A stretch of 64,000 bases of DNA. Origin: Firmicutes bacterium UBA5286. GTDB lineage: Bacteria > Bacillota > Proteinivoracia > UBA4975. This document shows, piece after piece, positions 8,064-16,884 of the stretch; position 1 is the stretch's first letter, and each line of letters begins with the position of its first letter. The notes under the pieces were generated by a model. That model saw only the letters and a list, made by a program, of their open reading frames with translations, was not told the DNA's origin and did no database searches. Made by a program: the position numbers and the translations under genes. The stretch is taken from positions 16,544 through 80,543 of the forward strand of contig DHSM01000001.1 in the NCBI GenBank assembly GCA_002408465.1, written 5' to 3'.

Positions 8064-9128
8064 TTATTCTTTGTCAGAATGAAAGGAGTCGGCATACACC
8101 CGCCGGGAAGGCAGAGCTAAAGTGACTCCATGCTCCTCCAGTATCCCCATGATCTTAAAGAGAATGTCCTCCCGAACTTCAAGCCACTGGTCCAGGGCGG
8201 TAGACTTGGTAAAGCAGTTTATGTAGATATCCAAACTGTTTTCACCGATTTTTTCAAAGTTGGCAAGGATGACTGCCGGATGCAGATGGGGATGAGAGCG
8301 CAGCATCTGCCGGATTGCCTCGACGCAGCCTTCGAATTTTTCCCGGGGGGTGTCCCAGGCAATTCCCAGACTAAAGTTTATCCGCCTGCGTCCCATGCGG
8401 GTCCAGTTGGTTATGGGTTCCTTGGCCAGGGAGGAATTGGGCACAGTCACCACTGCCTGGGCAAAGGTCCTGACCTTGGTACTGCGAAAAGTGATATCTT
8501 CCACGGTTCCCTCAACTTCGCCGGCAACGATCCAATCGCCAATGGTGAAGGGCTTCTCGGTGAGGATGACGACGCCGCCGATAAGGTTGGCGGCGGTATC
8601 CTGGGCTGCCAGGGCAAAAGCCAGCCCGCCCAGGCCGAGACCGGCAATGAAGCCAGTAATGTCATAGCCCCATTCCTGAACCAGGATGACCAGGCTGATG
8701 GCGACAATAACTGCCCGCAGGGCTTTGGAGAGCAGGGACAAAAAGAGCTTATCCAGGTCATAGTTGCTGCCAAGTTCCATCAGCAGCCCGGAAGTGCTGC
8801 CTACTAAGTTGTACAACCCCTGAGCAATGAAGACAATGACCAGGCTTCGGAAAACTTTCGTAAAGAACAGCCCCCAGACGGTATCCCCCAACAGGAAGAT
8901 TGCCGCCAGGTAGAGACCGGAAAACAGCAGCAAAAGGGTGAGGGGTTTCGCAAAAGCCTGCGCCAGCTTGGCATAATCCAGCTTGGATTTCTTGCTCAGG
9001 CGCATAAACAGCCTCGTCAGAAGCAGCGGCACAAGGCGGCTGAGCACAAAGAAACCCAGAACTATTGCCAAGGCGTAGGTATAGTCGATTAGATGCTCCC
9101 GCCAAAAGCTAACAACTTCCTTCAGCAT
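8064..9128 (-). CDS. MscS-family mechanosensitive ion channel
   Basis: A 354-residue membrane channel that releases solutes on hypo-osmotic shock. Hydrophobic helices fill about residues 10-165. The pore helix and start of the MscS domain are visible as a Gly/Ala-rich stretch (GLGGLAFALAAQD) followed by ANLIGG and the beta domain (KPFTIGDWI). The C-terminal cytoplasmic cage ends the protein. The ATG at 9126-9128 has a GGGAGGG site. It is the first gene of a two-gene unit with the ABC-F gene. Confidence 0.88.
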   Translation of the reverse strand: MLKEVVSFWREHLIDYTYALAIVLGFFVLSRLVPLLLTRLFMRLSKKSKLDYAKLAQAFAKPLTLLLLFSGLYLAAIFLLGDTVWGLFFTKVFRSLVIVFIAQGLYNLVGSTSGLLMELGSNYDLDKLFLSLLSKALRAVIVAISLVILVQEWGYDITGFIAGLGLGGLAFALAAQDTAANLIGGVVILTEKPFTIGDWIVAGEVEGTVEDITFRSTKVRTFAQAVVTVPNSSLAKEPITNWTRMGRRRINFSLGIAWDTPREKFEGCVEAIRQMLRSHPHLHPAVILANFEKIGENSLDIYINCFTKSTALDQWLEVREDILFKIMGILEEHGVTLALPSRRVYADSFHSDKE

Positions 9129-9152
9129 AGGATCCCTCCCTTTCTCCCCTTT

Positions 9153-9182
9153 ACTATACAGGTTAATCCCCGGCCCTGACAA
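9153..9182 (-). promoter_or_regulatory. Predicted sigma-A promoter of mscS
   Basis: On the minus strand: TTGTCA (9177-9182), 18-bp spacer, TATAGT (9153-9158), about 25 bp before the start codon. It sits just after the HPr gene terminator. Confidence 0.6.
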
Positions 9183-9192
9183 GTAAGCCAGC

Positions 9193-9216
9193 AAAAAACC
9201 GGCTTCCAGGCCGGTT
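9193..9216 (-). terminator. Rho-independent terminator of the rapZ-whiA-HPr operon
   Basis: Read on the minus strand, AACCGGC pairs with GCCGGTT (9197-9203 and 9210-9216) and is followed by six T. It touches the HPr stop codon. Confidence 0.88.
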
Positions 9217-9479
9217 CACATATCAGCAAAAGCTTGCACCAGTTGGGCCAAGGCCGCCACTGCCTGGGAGGCATCTTTACCTTCTGCCTTAATGGTAATC
9301 ACTGTGCCCTGGCTGATGCCCAGAGTCATTATTCCCATAATGCTCTTGGCGCTGACCTCTTTGGCATCCCGGATGATGGAGATGTCACTGGTAAATTCCT
9401 GGGCCTTTTGCACAATCACCGCGGCAGTGCGGGCGTGGAGCCCGGCCTTGTTTGTCACTGTCACTGTCTTTTCAGCCAT
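9216..9479 (-). CDS. HPr family phosphocarrier at the crh position
   Basis: An 87-residue HPr fold. His15 (AGLHAR), the site phosphorylated by enzyme I, and Ser46 (KSIMG), the site used by HPr kinase, are both present. In Bacillus the gene at this place (after rapZ-yvcK-whiA) is crh, whose product has Gln15 and no PTS role; this protein keeps His15, so it can be a true HPr or a dual-role protein. No enzyme I or sugar permease is in the window. The start has AGGAGAGGGG upstream. It is the last gene of its operon, 23 bp after whiA. Confidence 0.92.
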   Translation of the reverse strand: MAEKTVTVTNKAGLHARTAAVIVQKAQEFTSDISIIRDAKEVSAKSIMGIMTLGISQGTVITIKAEGKDASQAVAALAQLVQAFADM

Positions 9480-9502
9480 AAATCCCCTCTCCTCATGGTT
9501 TG

Positions 9503-10456
9503 CTATTCTTCCCTTTCCCGGGGCCGGCCCTGGTCAGCCAGTTGCTGCAGCCTGCGCAGCCGGTAGTTGACTGCTGACTTGGACAAAGGCGGATTTGCCA
9601 ATTGGCCCAATTCGTCCAGGGTCGCAGCCTGGTGTTCCAGGCGCAGGCGGGCTATCTCCCTGAGGCCGGGGTTTAGGGATTCCAGCCCCCGGACAGCAGC
9701 CAGCCGGCGAATTGCCGCCACTTGGCGCTGGGCTGCGTTCACTGTCTTGGTGACATTGGCGGTCTCACAGTTGACAAGGCGGTTGACCTGATTGCGCAAA
9801 TCCTTTAAGATTCGTGAATTTTCAAATCGCAGGCGCCCCTGGTTGCTCCCGATTGTGCTCAGCAGCAGGGCAATTTGTTCGGAATCTTTGACATAGACCA
9901 CATGCTGACGTTTGCGGGAGACAATGCCTCCCTTGATGTTTTGCCTTGCCAGAAGCTTACGGATATTTTCGGCATGAAAGGGCAGTTCGGTAGCAATCTC
10001 CAGATGATAGCCGTTGGTCTCAGGATTGCTCACTGAGCCGCCGGCCAAAAAGCAGCCACGCAAATAAGCACGCCGGCAGCATTGATTGCCTGTGTATTCG
10101 CTGATATCTCCTGAGCGAATACCTTTTGTCGGGTCGATTATGCCCAGCTGGCCCACCACCCTTTTGGCCTGCCTAGGGTCAGTGATCTTGACCAGGTAGC
10201 AGATATTCTTGCGCAGGCGGGTCTTTTTCCGGGCCAGTATGGCTGGCGCTAGGCCAAACTCCTGTTTGAGCAGTTTGTACAGACGCCGGGCGATATAGGC
10301 GTGGTCGGTGACGATGTTGAGGGAAACACCCCCCCGCCCTAACAGAGACAGGTTGCCGTTGGTGACAATAAGGGCCGCCAGTTCCGCCCTGGAGCAACAG
10401 CCTCTGCTCAGTTCCAAACGGCAGAGCTCAGACTTGATGGTCGAGGTAAAGGACAT
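9503..10456 (-). CDS. whiA: WhiA, sporulation/cell-division DNA-binding protein
   Basis: A 317-residue WhiA: an N-terminal LAGLIDADG-like domain (CCRRAYLRGCFLAGGS, around 125-140, marks its second half) and a C-terminal helix-turn-helix with LDELGQLANPPLSKSAVNYRLRRL. WhiA is a developmental regulator in Streptomyces and affects division and chromosome segregation in Bacillus. The homing-endonuclease fold is catalytically dead in the family. It is 30 bp downstream of yvcK and has a strong GAGGAGG site. Confidence 0.95.
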   Translation of the reverse strand: MSFTSTIKSELCRLELSRGCCSRAELAALIVTNGNLSLLGRGGVSLNIVTDHAYIARRLYKLLKQEFGLAPAILARKKTRLRKNICYLVKITDPRQAKRVVGQLGIIDPTKGIRSGDISEYTGNQCCRRAYLRGCFLAGGSVSNPETNGYHLEIATELPFHAENIRKLLARQNIKGGIVSRKRQHVVYVKDSEQIALLLSTIGSNQGRLRFENSRILKDLRNQVNRLVNCETANVTKTVNAAQRQVAAIRRLAAVRGLESLNPGLREIARLRLEHQAATLDELGQLANPPLSKSAVNYRLRRLQQLADQGRPREREE

Positions 10457-10486
10457 GGTTGCCAGCCTCCTCTGGGGTATTACCCT

Positions 10487-11821
10487 CTACTCACGTGAGA
10501 TTTTTCCCAGCTGGGCTTCCAGGAGAAGGTTATCCAGAAAGCGGGAAGTTCGGTGGGATTGAGAAGCAATCTTGGTCAGCACAATCTTAGCCAAGGCCCG
10601 GGGATTATGCCAGGCCACTTGACCCGGTTGCAGCAGGTCGGCGGCCAGCACCCTGACCTGAAGCCTGCGCAGCTGGTCCCAGTCAATCTTTACCGGCTCC
10701 GCCCCCTCCTCTGCATACCTCTGGAGCAGTTCAGCCCCGATGGGCTGGTTGTTGACGATGATGTAGTCAAAGAGATTTGGCCCCACATGCTCGTCGATGA
10801 CCTTAAGATGATCTGCTGCAGAAAATGAGCGAGTTTCCTGGATCTGGGTCATTATATTGCAGACATACATTTTCACAGCCTTGCTGGCAGCAATTGCTTC
10901 AGCTACCCCCCCCACAAGCAAGTTGGGGAGCAGACTGGTGTAGAGGCTGCCGGGACCGACAACTATTGCCTCGGCTGAAGCAATGGCTGCCAAGACCTCC
11001 GGCAAAGCCTTGCAGTCTCCAGGGACCAGTTCCAGGCGGCGGATGGCGCCAAGGGTCCCGCCTATATTGCTTTCTCCCAAGATTTCCCGGCCATCTTCAC
11101 AGATGGCCTTTAGTTTTATATTTTCCTCGGTGACCGGCAGCACTTTGCCCCGGATGGCCAGCACCTTGCCTGAGGCCTTGATTGCATCCTTAAACCCCAG
11201 AATCTGGGACATGGCCGCCAAAAACAAATTGCCGAAACTGTGGCCGCTAAGGCTGTCTCCGCTTTTAAACCGGTATTGAAAAAGGGTTTCCAGCAGAGGT
11301 TCGGTATCTGCCAAGGCGACCAGGCAGTTGCGAATGTCCCCTGGCGGGGGCATCCCCAGTTCTCCCCGCAGCTTCCCGGAGCTGCCGCCATCATCGGCAA
11401 CCGTCACCACGGCGGTAATATTGCTGGTGTACTCTTTTAGTCCCCTGAGCAAAGTGGAAAGGCCTGTCCCGCCGCCAATGACTACCACCTTGGGCCCCCG
11501 TTTCAAATAGCGGGACTGGTAGAGGGCATCCACAGCTTTCTCCCCGGGAGCAAAATCCCGAAGCAATGAGTGCAGAAATCTGTAGCCGGAATATAAGATA
11601 ATCGCCAGTCCTGCCGCCAAAAGCAGCAACAGACCCCAGGGCCCAGCGCCGAAAATCGACACTGTCTTTTGATAAATTGCCTCTTCCAGCTCTTTAAGGC
11701 CAGGCAGACCAAGGATGAGAGCCAGGACTGAGGCTATTACCGCGAACAATCCTATACCCATCAGCAAAAGCCAACGCTTTACACCCAGGCCGGGGTAGAG
11801 CAATTTCAACAGCCAACGCAT
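10487..11821 (-). CDS. yvcK: YvcK/CofD-like gluconeogenesis factor with N-terminal membrane segments
   Basis: 444 residues. The CofD-like domain starts near residue 110 with VVVIGGGTGLSTLL and contains VADDGGSSGKLR and PPGDIRNC. YvcK binds UDP-sugars and affects cell-wall metabolism and growth on gluconeogenic carbon sources in Bacillus. This version carries about 105 extra N-terminal residues with two hydrophobic helices (about 17-38 and 60-82), so it should be membrane-bound, unlike the soluble Bacillus form. It starts at an ATG after AGGAGG, 12 bp downstream of rapZ. Confidence 0.93.
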   Translation of the reverse strand: MRWLLKLLYPGLGVKRWLLLMGIGLFAVIASVLALILGLPGLKELEEAIYQKTVSIFGAGPWGLLLLLAAGLAIILYSGYRFLHSLLRDFAPGEKAVDALYQSRYLKRGPKVVVIGGGTGLSTLLRGLKEYTSNITAVVTVADDGGSSGKLRGELGMPPPGDIRNCLVALADTEPLLETLFQYRFKSGDSLSGHSFGNLFLAAMSQILGFKDAIKASGKVLAIRGKVLPVTEENIKLKAICEDGREILGESNIGGTLGAIRRLELVPGDCKALPEVLAAIASAEAIVVGPGSLYTSLLPNLLVGGVAEAIAASKAVKMYVCNIMTQIQETRSFSAADHLKVIDEHVGPNLFDYIIVNNQPIGAELLQRYAEEGAEPVKIDWDQLRRLQVRVLAADLLQPGQVAWHNPRALAKIVLTKIASQSHRTSRFLDNLLLEAQLGKISRE

Positions 11822-11833
11822 ATGCTCAGCCTC

Positions 11834-12679
11834 CTAGGACTTATCCATATCCCGATGCAGGGTGGAAACATTCTGGCCCAAATCGGTAAAAAAAGTGGCC
11901 AAAATATTGGCAATGGTCACAGAGCGATGCTTGCCCCCGGTGCAGCCTACGGCGATGATCAGCTGGGTTTTCCCTTCCGCTATATAACAGGGAACGAGAA
12001 ATGCAAGGAGATCCTTAACCTTCTTTAAAAATTGATGGGTAAGAGTCCAGCCCATTACATAATCCTTTACAGCAGGCTCTAGGCCGGTAAGATCCCGCAG
12101 GGCCTCCTGGTAATAGGGGTTGGGAAGAAAGCGGATGTCAAAGACCAGGTCTGCATCCATGGGCAGGCCATATTTGAAACCAAAGGAAATTAGGCTGATG
12201 TTCAGAAGCTTGCCCTGGGTTCCATCCAGAGCAAAGAGGGCAAACAGCTTTTGCCGCAACTGGGCAGCGGTGATGGCAGTTGTGTCCAGGATTACATCGG
12301 AGCGGGCCCGCATGGGGCTCATCCGTTCCCGTTCTAAATCTATTCCCGTTTCCACGCTGCCGTCGGGAGTGAGGGGATGGTTGCGCCGGCTTTCCTTAAA
12401 ACGGGCGACAAGGGTCCGGTCGTCTGCCTCGAGAAAGAGAATCTGAACAGGATGAGAAAGGGCCGTCAAAAACTCCAGTTGGTCGAAAAACTGCCCACCC
12501 CGGATGTCCATGACAGTAGCTACTTTATCTACATTGACGGATTGCTCGCAGAGCTCGATAAATTTGGGCAGCAGCTGGGGAGGGAGGTTGTCCACGCAAT
12601 AGTACCCCATATCTTCAAAGGCATGCATGGCAATAGTCTTCCCCGCACCTGAAAGGCCTGTAATGATTACAATATTCAT
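11834..12679 (-). CDS. rapZ: RapZ/YvcJ nucleotide-binding protein
   Basis: 281 residues from the ATG at 12677-12679, which follows a G-rich GAGAGGGGGG site; the open frame extends 106 codons further but that part resembles no protein. Walker A is GLSGAGKT (about 8-15), followed by the family's DNLPP and GCTGGKHRSV motifs. RapZ controls GlmZ/GlmS in E. coli; in Bacillota YvcJ is a nucleotide hydrolase linked to competence. It heads the rapZ-yvcK-whiA-HPr run. Confidence 0.95.
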   Translation of the reverse strand: MNIVIITGLSGAGKTIAMHAFEDMGYYCVDNLPPQLLPKFIELCEQSVNVDKVATVMDIRGGQFFDQLEFLTALSHPVQILFLEADDRTLVARFKESRRNHPLTPDGSVETGIDLERERMSPMRARSDVILDTTAITAAQLRQKLFALFALDGTQGKLLNISLISFGFKYGLPMDADLVFDIRFLPNPYYQEALRDLTGLEPAVKDYVMGWTLTHQFLKKVKDLLAFLVPCYIAEGKTQLIIAVGCTGGKHRSVTIANILATFFTDLGQNVSTLHRDMDKS

Positions 12680-12716
12680 ATTTGCCCCCCTCTCATATAC
12701 TGGTAATGTTCTTGTT

Positions 12717-13460
12717 TCATCTGGCTTTTTCCTGCCAGGCCACATTGATAATTCTTTCCCGGTCAATCCCCAGACTGTCGACAAATCTGCAGCCGGCCTC
12801 AAAGCCCCCGATCTCCCGGGGGTGGTGAGCATCGCTGCTGATGACAAATTCCACATCGCTGGCCTTCGCCGCTCGGGAAATATCCCTTGCGATTGCCTCC
12901 AGGTGCCGGCAATTGATTTCCAGGCGGGTGCCCCGCTTTGCACAAACCCCAGCCAGTTCGCCGCTATCGATGGGCAAGCCGTAACCCGGATGGACAACTA
13001 TATCTACCCGGTGTTTTTGCACGCAGCTGACCAGGGCCTGGGTAAAGGCATCATAAAGCCGGTGGCGGCACGGCCTGCTGAGAAGGCCCAGCCAGCGCAG
13101 GCCATAATAGGTCCACCAGCCCTCCAGCCCCACAGGGACCACCCGGGGATGAAGCCCAACCAACAACATATCCAAATCCTCTTTCACCGCCGGCGGCAAA
13201 TCGATGTCCCCGGCAATGGAGATTACATTGGCCTCCATATTAAAGAGCAGCCGGGTTGAGCTGCTTCTGGTTCCGGCCACCGTCTGCCGCAAGGCCGGCC
13301 AGCGCCGCCGGGGAACCCCGACAAAAAGCAAATTGGGGCCGTGTTCGGCAATCCCCACCGCTTGCAGCCCCATTTGCTCAGCTGCCCGCAGATTGTCGGA
13401 AATAGAACCGCTGGCATGGCTCCAGCGGGTATGGGTATGGTAGTCGGCCAGGGGGCGCAT
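12717..13460 (-). CDS. PHP-domain phosphoesterase (first of a tandem pair)
   Basis: A 247-residue stand-alone PHP domain of the YcdX/histidinol-phosphatase-like type. Metal ligands are visible as DYHTHTRWSH near the N-terminus, EHGPN, a central glutamate (NMEANVI), VHPGYG, and SSDAHHP near the end. Its substrate is unknown. ATG at 13458-13460 was taken over a GTG two codons upstream that overlaps the GGAAGG site. It follows a related PHP gene by 21 bp and precedes rapZ by 37 bp, so it is likely cotranscribed with both. Confidence 0.85.
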   Translation of the reverse strand: MRPLADYHTHTRWSHASGSISDNLRAAEQMGLQAVGIAEHGPNLLFVGVPRRRWPALRQTVAGTRSSSTRLLFNMEANVISIAGDIDLPPAVKEDLDMLLVGLHPRVVPVGLEGWWTYYGLRWLGLLSRPCRHRLYDAFTQALVSCVQKHRVDIVVHPGYGLPIDSGELAGVCAKRGTRLEINCRHLEAIARDISRAAKASDVEFVISSDAHHPREIGGFEAGCRFVDSLGIDRERIINVAWQEKAR

Positions 13461-13481
13461 GGCCACCTTCCTTTCCTTATT

Positions 13482-14225
13482 TTATTCCTGGGCAGAAGGG
13501 GGCAAACCCCGCCGCCCCCGGGAAATGAGAAATCTGTCAATTGCCTCCAGAGATGTGTTGACAACCTGGTCGGGCCTCAAACCTGCCTGTGCCGCCAGGC
13601 GAGCAGCACCCGTCAGTTCGCCTACCGAGTTGCAGAAATGCGAGTCGCTGCCAAAGCAGACCTTGCCCCCCAGCAGCGCAATGTTACTGGCCAGGGCCAG
13701 GCAATTGTCCTTGCTGCCCCGGCGGATAACCCCGCCCAGGGAAACATTGTTGATTTCCAAGAGCACATTGTGCTCAAAAGCAGCTTTGGCCACCTGACGC
13801 GGATCTATAGGAAAAACCGGGTTGCCGGGATGGACGATAATATCTACTAGCCCGCTGGCCATGGTCCTGATCATAACCCCAGTGTTTTCCTCTACGCTGC
13901 CGGGCTGGATGCAATCCCTGTGGAACCCGGCCAGAACAATGTCCAGATGTTTGAGATAGCGGTCCCTGAGGTCGATATTGCCATCAGCATCGATGATGTT
14001 GACCTCAGCCCCTCTGAGAACCCTGACCCCAAATATTGTTTCGGGCAGGGACCTCAAGTTGGAAAAATGAAAGGGATGAGGGCCACCCGGCATGGCGGGA
14101 CCATGATCAGTGATTGCTATCAGTTGGAGACCCCGTTGACTAGCCGCCCTGGCGTTTTCTAGTACTGTACTGTAGGCATGGCCGCTGGCAATAGTGTGCA
14201 CATGAAAATCCGCCACAAGTTTCAT
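13482..14225 (-). CDS. PHP-domain phosphoesterase (second of a tandem pair)
   Basis: 247 residues, a paralogue of the next gene. Metal-binding motifs: DFHVHTIASGHAYST, ITDHGPAM, GAEVNI, VHPGNP and GSDSHF. It resembles the E. coli YcdX zinc-dependent phosphatases. ATG at 14223-14225 has GTGAGG about nine bases upstream; an in-frame GTG within that site is less likely. It is the first gene of the PHP-PHP-rapZ-yvcK-whiA-HPr run. Confidence 0.85.
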   Translation of the reverse strand: MKLVADFHVHTIASGHAYSTVLENARAASQRGLQLIAITDHGPAMPGGPHPFHFSNLRSLPETIFGVRVLRGAEVNIIDADGNIDLRDRYLKHLDIVLAGFHRDCIQPGSVEENTGVMIRTMASGLVDIIVHPGNPVFPIDPRQVAKAAFEHNVLLEINNVSLGGVIRRGSKDNCLALASNIALLGGKVCFGSDSHFCNSVGELTGAARLAAQAGLRPDQVVNTSLEAIDRFLISRGRRGLPPSAQE

Positions 14226-14290
14226 TTTTGGTTGCCTCACTTTAGCATTTTATACTAATATGCTATCTGTCATTCCCCCTACCGTCAAGG

Positions 14291-15529
14291 CTATAACCTG
14301 TTTTTGGGACTAAAGAGCTTATGCCACCATTCCTGCAATAGTTTCAACACGGGGGGAGCACCGGCGCCGATTTTTATCGCCCGCAGCTGGTCCAAAATAT
14401 AGCGGGGATGCAGCTTGTGCCAAGGAATTGAGCTAATTACATCCCGGAATTCCACCCTAAAAAAGCGGCTGAGGGTTTCCTTGACCCCCTGCCAACTGCC
14501 TACGCTGATAAACAAGTAGAAGCCTCCCCCCAGCACCAGCATGCCCGCCAGGGTCAGCAGTCCCTTGAGGACGCCGCCCCTGCTTCCCGGAGGCGGGTCA
14601 GCAGTGGGTTGCAGCTGAGGATCATCCTTAATCTCTTTTTCGGTATCACTGTCCTCGGGCAAGGAACCATAGAGAGTGGCGTAAATTACGTCGGCAAAAG
14701 CCCGGCTGCCAATTTCCGCCTGTTGTCGGCTGTTTGTATGGGCGCCTATTTCCAGGAGCAACGCCCGGGGATGCAGGTCCTGATTGTAATCCCCCCTGGC
14801 GTAAAAGATGCCCTTGACCAGGTGGGGATACATAGAATCGGCCACTTCCTTCAGCTGCCAGGCAAATTCTTCATTGGTTTGGTAAATAGGATTCTGAGCG
14901 CCCACCACAATCATCACCTGGGTCAGCTGCATATCTTCAATTTCCTGATAATACTCCTCCTGGGGGGCAGCGTCCCGATGCAGGTCAAAGATTGCATCCA
15001 GCTCCCCGGCTCCAACCAGACTTGCGGCGGCTGTCCGGGAGCGCCGGTAGGAACCGGAGTAGGGGAAAAATGTTTCCTGGCAGTGAGTGACTTCAATTTC
15101 ATCATATTTCTCAATACGCTTGCTCAGCTCAGCCCCGACCTTGTAGACACCGCCCTGGCTTTGATCTGTAGAATCCACCCCGTCGGAAGGCAGATAGGAT
15201 TCACCGCTATGAGTGTGGTAGACGGCAATTTTTTTATTATCTGCCCCGGGCAGCCCCTGTGTCCCCACAGCTGCCCAGGTGCCCTCATCTTCCACCTGTC
15301 GAGCCCAGGCCTGCAAGCGCACTTCATCAATTTTATACACCTGGTAGAGGCAGTTATCAGAATCGAGAAAGCGGTCGCCGACATGGATGCGGATCCCCGT
15401 TCGCAGCAGCACCCTGTTTTCACTGCTGTACAGTGTAAACCAGCGTCCATCCCCTAATTCGGTATCATCTGCCAGGGCCGGCGCCGCCAGCAAAGCAAGG
15501 ATGAGAACAGACAGCACAAACGTACGCAT
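14291..15529 (-). CDS. spoIIP: Stage II sporulation protein P (SpoIIP)
   Basis: A 412-residue cell-wall amidase and endopeptidase that works with SpoIID/SpoIIM in peptidoglycan thinning during engulfment. A signal peptide occupies residues 1-20. The SpoIIP domain contains YHTHSGESYLPSDG, FDLHRDA and LLLEIGAHTNS, which hold the zinc ligands and catalytic residues. Unusually, a second hydrophobic segment lies near residues 320-342, followed by about 70 basic residues; Bacillus SpoIIP has only the N-terminal anchor. The gene stands alone and is strong evidence for a sporulating lineage. Confidence 0.92.
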   Translation of the reverse strand: MRTFVLSVLILALLAAPALADDTELGDGRWFTLYSSENRVLLRTGIRIHVGDRFLDSDNCLYQVYKIDEVRLQAWARQVEDEGTWAAVGTQGLPGADNKKIAVYHTHSGESYLPSDGVDSTDQSQGGVYKVGAELSKRIEKYDEIEVTHCQETFFPYSGSYRRSRTAAASLVGAGELDAIFDLHRDAAPQEEYYQEIEDMQLTQVMIVVGAQNPIYQTNEEFAWQLKEVADSMYPHLVKGIFYARGDYNQDLHPRALLLEIGAHTNSRQQAEIGSRAFADVIYATLYGSLPEDSDTEKEIKDDPQLQPTADPPPGSRGGVLKGLLTLAGMLVLGGGFYLFISVGSWQGVKETLSRFFRVEFRDVISSIPWHKLHPRYILDQLRAIKIGAGAPPVLKLLQEWWHKLFSPKNRL

Positions 15530-15580
15530 TTTCCCAACTCCTTCTGGTGTTAATTTGCATCAGGAGCAAGGAAAATAAAC

Positions 15581-15601
15581 AAAAAAGGCCAATCTGGCCT
15601 T
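15581..15601 (-). terminator. Rho-independent terminator of the degV gene
   Basis: On the minus strand AAGGCCA/TGGCCTT forms a 7-bp stem with a 3-nt loop and runs into six T. It lies just after the DegV stop codon. Confidence 0.8.
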
Positions 15602-15608
15602 AAAATTC

Positions 15609-16457
15609 TTAGCTGTTATAATAACAGGCTCCCAGCACCCCGGGGCCCCCATGGGCGCCGATGCCCACACCTACCCGGTAGGGAATCACCAGAGTCCGGG
15701 GCAGCTTTGCCAAGAGCTGGGACATAAACTCTTTCATTTCCTCAAGGGCACAGGCATGGCCCAAAGCGACGACAAAGCCCTTGCCATCAAAACTGGCGCA
15801 GGCATCGGTCACAGCCTTGAGCAATTGTTCCAGGGAGCGCCGGCGGCTGCGGGTCCGTCCAGCATGGCTGATCACCCCATCTTGAATAGCAAGCATGGGT
15901 TTGATACTTAACAATGCTCCCACTTTTGCTTCCAGGCGGCTGATGCGTCCGCCCCTAAGCACATAGTCCAAGGTATCTAAAACCAGGCGGATGCTGACCC
16001 GCTCCCTCACCTTGCAGGCTGCCGCCTTCGCCTCCTGGATATTGCCTCCCTTGGCCAGAATTTCGGCAGCGGCTATTGCCTGGAGGCCGCCTCCCATGCT
16101 GACCGAACGAGTATCAAACACCTGAATGTCCTTGTCCGCCATTTTGGCCCCGGCCTGGGCGGAAGCATAGGTGCCGCTTAGTGCCGAAGCTGTATGCCAG
16201 GACAGGATTGCCTCGGCTTTTTTAGCAATCTGGCGGTAGACTGCAGCAAACTCTCCCGGAGAGGGCTGGGAAGTGGTGGGGAAATCTTTGCTCTCCCTGC
16301 CCTGGGCAAACATCTCTTCTACATCTAAATCCACTTTATCTCTATACTGCCTGCCCTGCCAGTGGACGTGGACAGGAATTTCAACAATCCGGTATTGGTC
16401 AAGTAAGGCCCTGGGAATATCCAAACCGGAATCAACTGCAATTGCAATCACTTTCAT
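15609..16457 (-). CDS. DegV family fatty-acid-binding protein
   Basis: A 282-residue DegV/FakB-type protein. Members bind a fatty acid and present it to fatty acid kinase FakA. The N-terminus (IAVDSGLDIP), the TTSQPSPGEF motif, LSGTYASA and the RGGRISRLEAKVG segment are typical. The ATG at 16455-16457 follows GGGAGGATGAA. Its own promoter lies in the gap to trxA. No fakA is in the window. Confidence 0.88.
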   Translation of the reverse strand: MKVIAIAVDSGLDIPRALLDQYRIVEIPVHVHWQGRQYRDKVDLDVEEMFAQGRESKDFPTTSQPSPGEFAAVYRQIAKKAEAILSWHTASALSGTYASAQAGAKMADKDIQVFDTRSVSMGGGLQAIAAAEILAKGGNIQEAKAAACKVRERVSIRLVLDTLDYVLRGGRISRLEAKVGALLSIKPMLAIQDGVISHAGRTRSRRRSLEQLLKAVTDACASFDGKGFVVALGHACALEEMKEFMSQLLAKLPRTLVIPYRVGVGIGAHGGPGVLGACYYNS

Positions 16458-16503
16458 TTCATCCTCCCTGGCCGGAAACAAATGCCTTGGATAATCTGTT
16501 CCG

Positions 16504-16532
16504 ATTATAGCAGTTTGTGACCGTGAAGGCAA
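16504..16532 (-). promoter_or_regulatory. Predicted sigma-A promoter of the degV gene
   Basis: On the minus strand: TTGCCT (16527-16532), 17 bp, TGC-TATAAT (16504-16509, extended -10). The -35 overlaps the T tract of the trxA terminator. Confidence 0.65.
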
Positions 16533-16555
16533 AAACCGGGAATGTCCCGGTTTTT
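16531..16555 (-). terminator. Rho-independent terminator of trxB-trxA
   Basis: On the minus strand AAAACCGGGA/TCCCGGTTTT forms a tight hairpin followed by T, overlapping the thioredoxin stop codon. Confidence 0.85.
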
Positions 16556-16871
16556 AGAGATGTCTGTTCAGCTTGGCCAGCAAGTCCCTTTTCGGCATAA
16601 ATCCCATTATAATATCCACAGCCTCACCGCCCTTGAAGACCATGAGGGTGGGAATGCTCATAATTTCGTATTTTTCGGCCAGACTTGTTTCCTCGTCGAC
16701 ATTAACCTTGACAACCTGCAGCTTGCCCTGGAGCTCAGCAGCTGCCTCCTCCAGCACCGGGGCCATCATGCGGCAGGGACCGCACCAATCAGCCCAAAAA
16801 TCTACCAGCACCGGCAAATCAGACTGCATCACTTCCTGCTCAAATTGTTCAGTAGTTATTTTTTTTATCAT
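16554..16871 (-). CDS. trxA: Thioredoxin
   Basis: A 105-residue thioredoxin, a general protein disulfide reductant in the cytoplasm. The active site WCGPC is at residues 29-33, and the cis-proline loop SIPT is conserved. The ATG at 16869-16871 is nine bases after GAGAGG; an upstream in-frame ATG abuts that site. It lies 13 bp after trxB and is cotranscribed with it. Confidence 0.95.
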   Translation of the reverse strand: MIKKITTEQFEQEVMQSDLPVLVDFWADWCGPCRMMAPVLEEAAAELQGKLQVVKVNVDEETSLAEKYEIMSIPTLMVFKGGEAVDIIMGFMPKRDLLAKLNRHL

Positions 16872-16884
16872 TAACCTCATCCTC

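Noticed and set aside
12680..12997. 106-codon N-terminal extension of RapZ
   Set aside because: The extension overlaps the PHP gene in another frame; the Walker A motif and ribosome site fit the ATG at 12677-12679.
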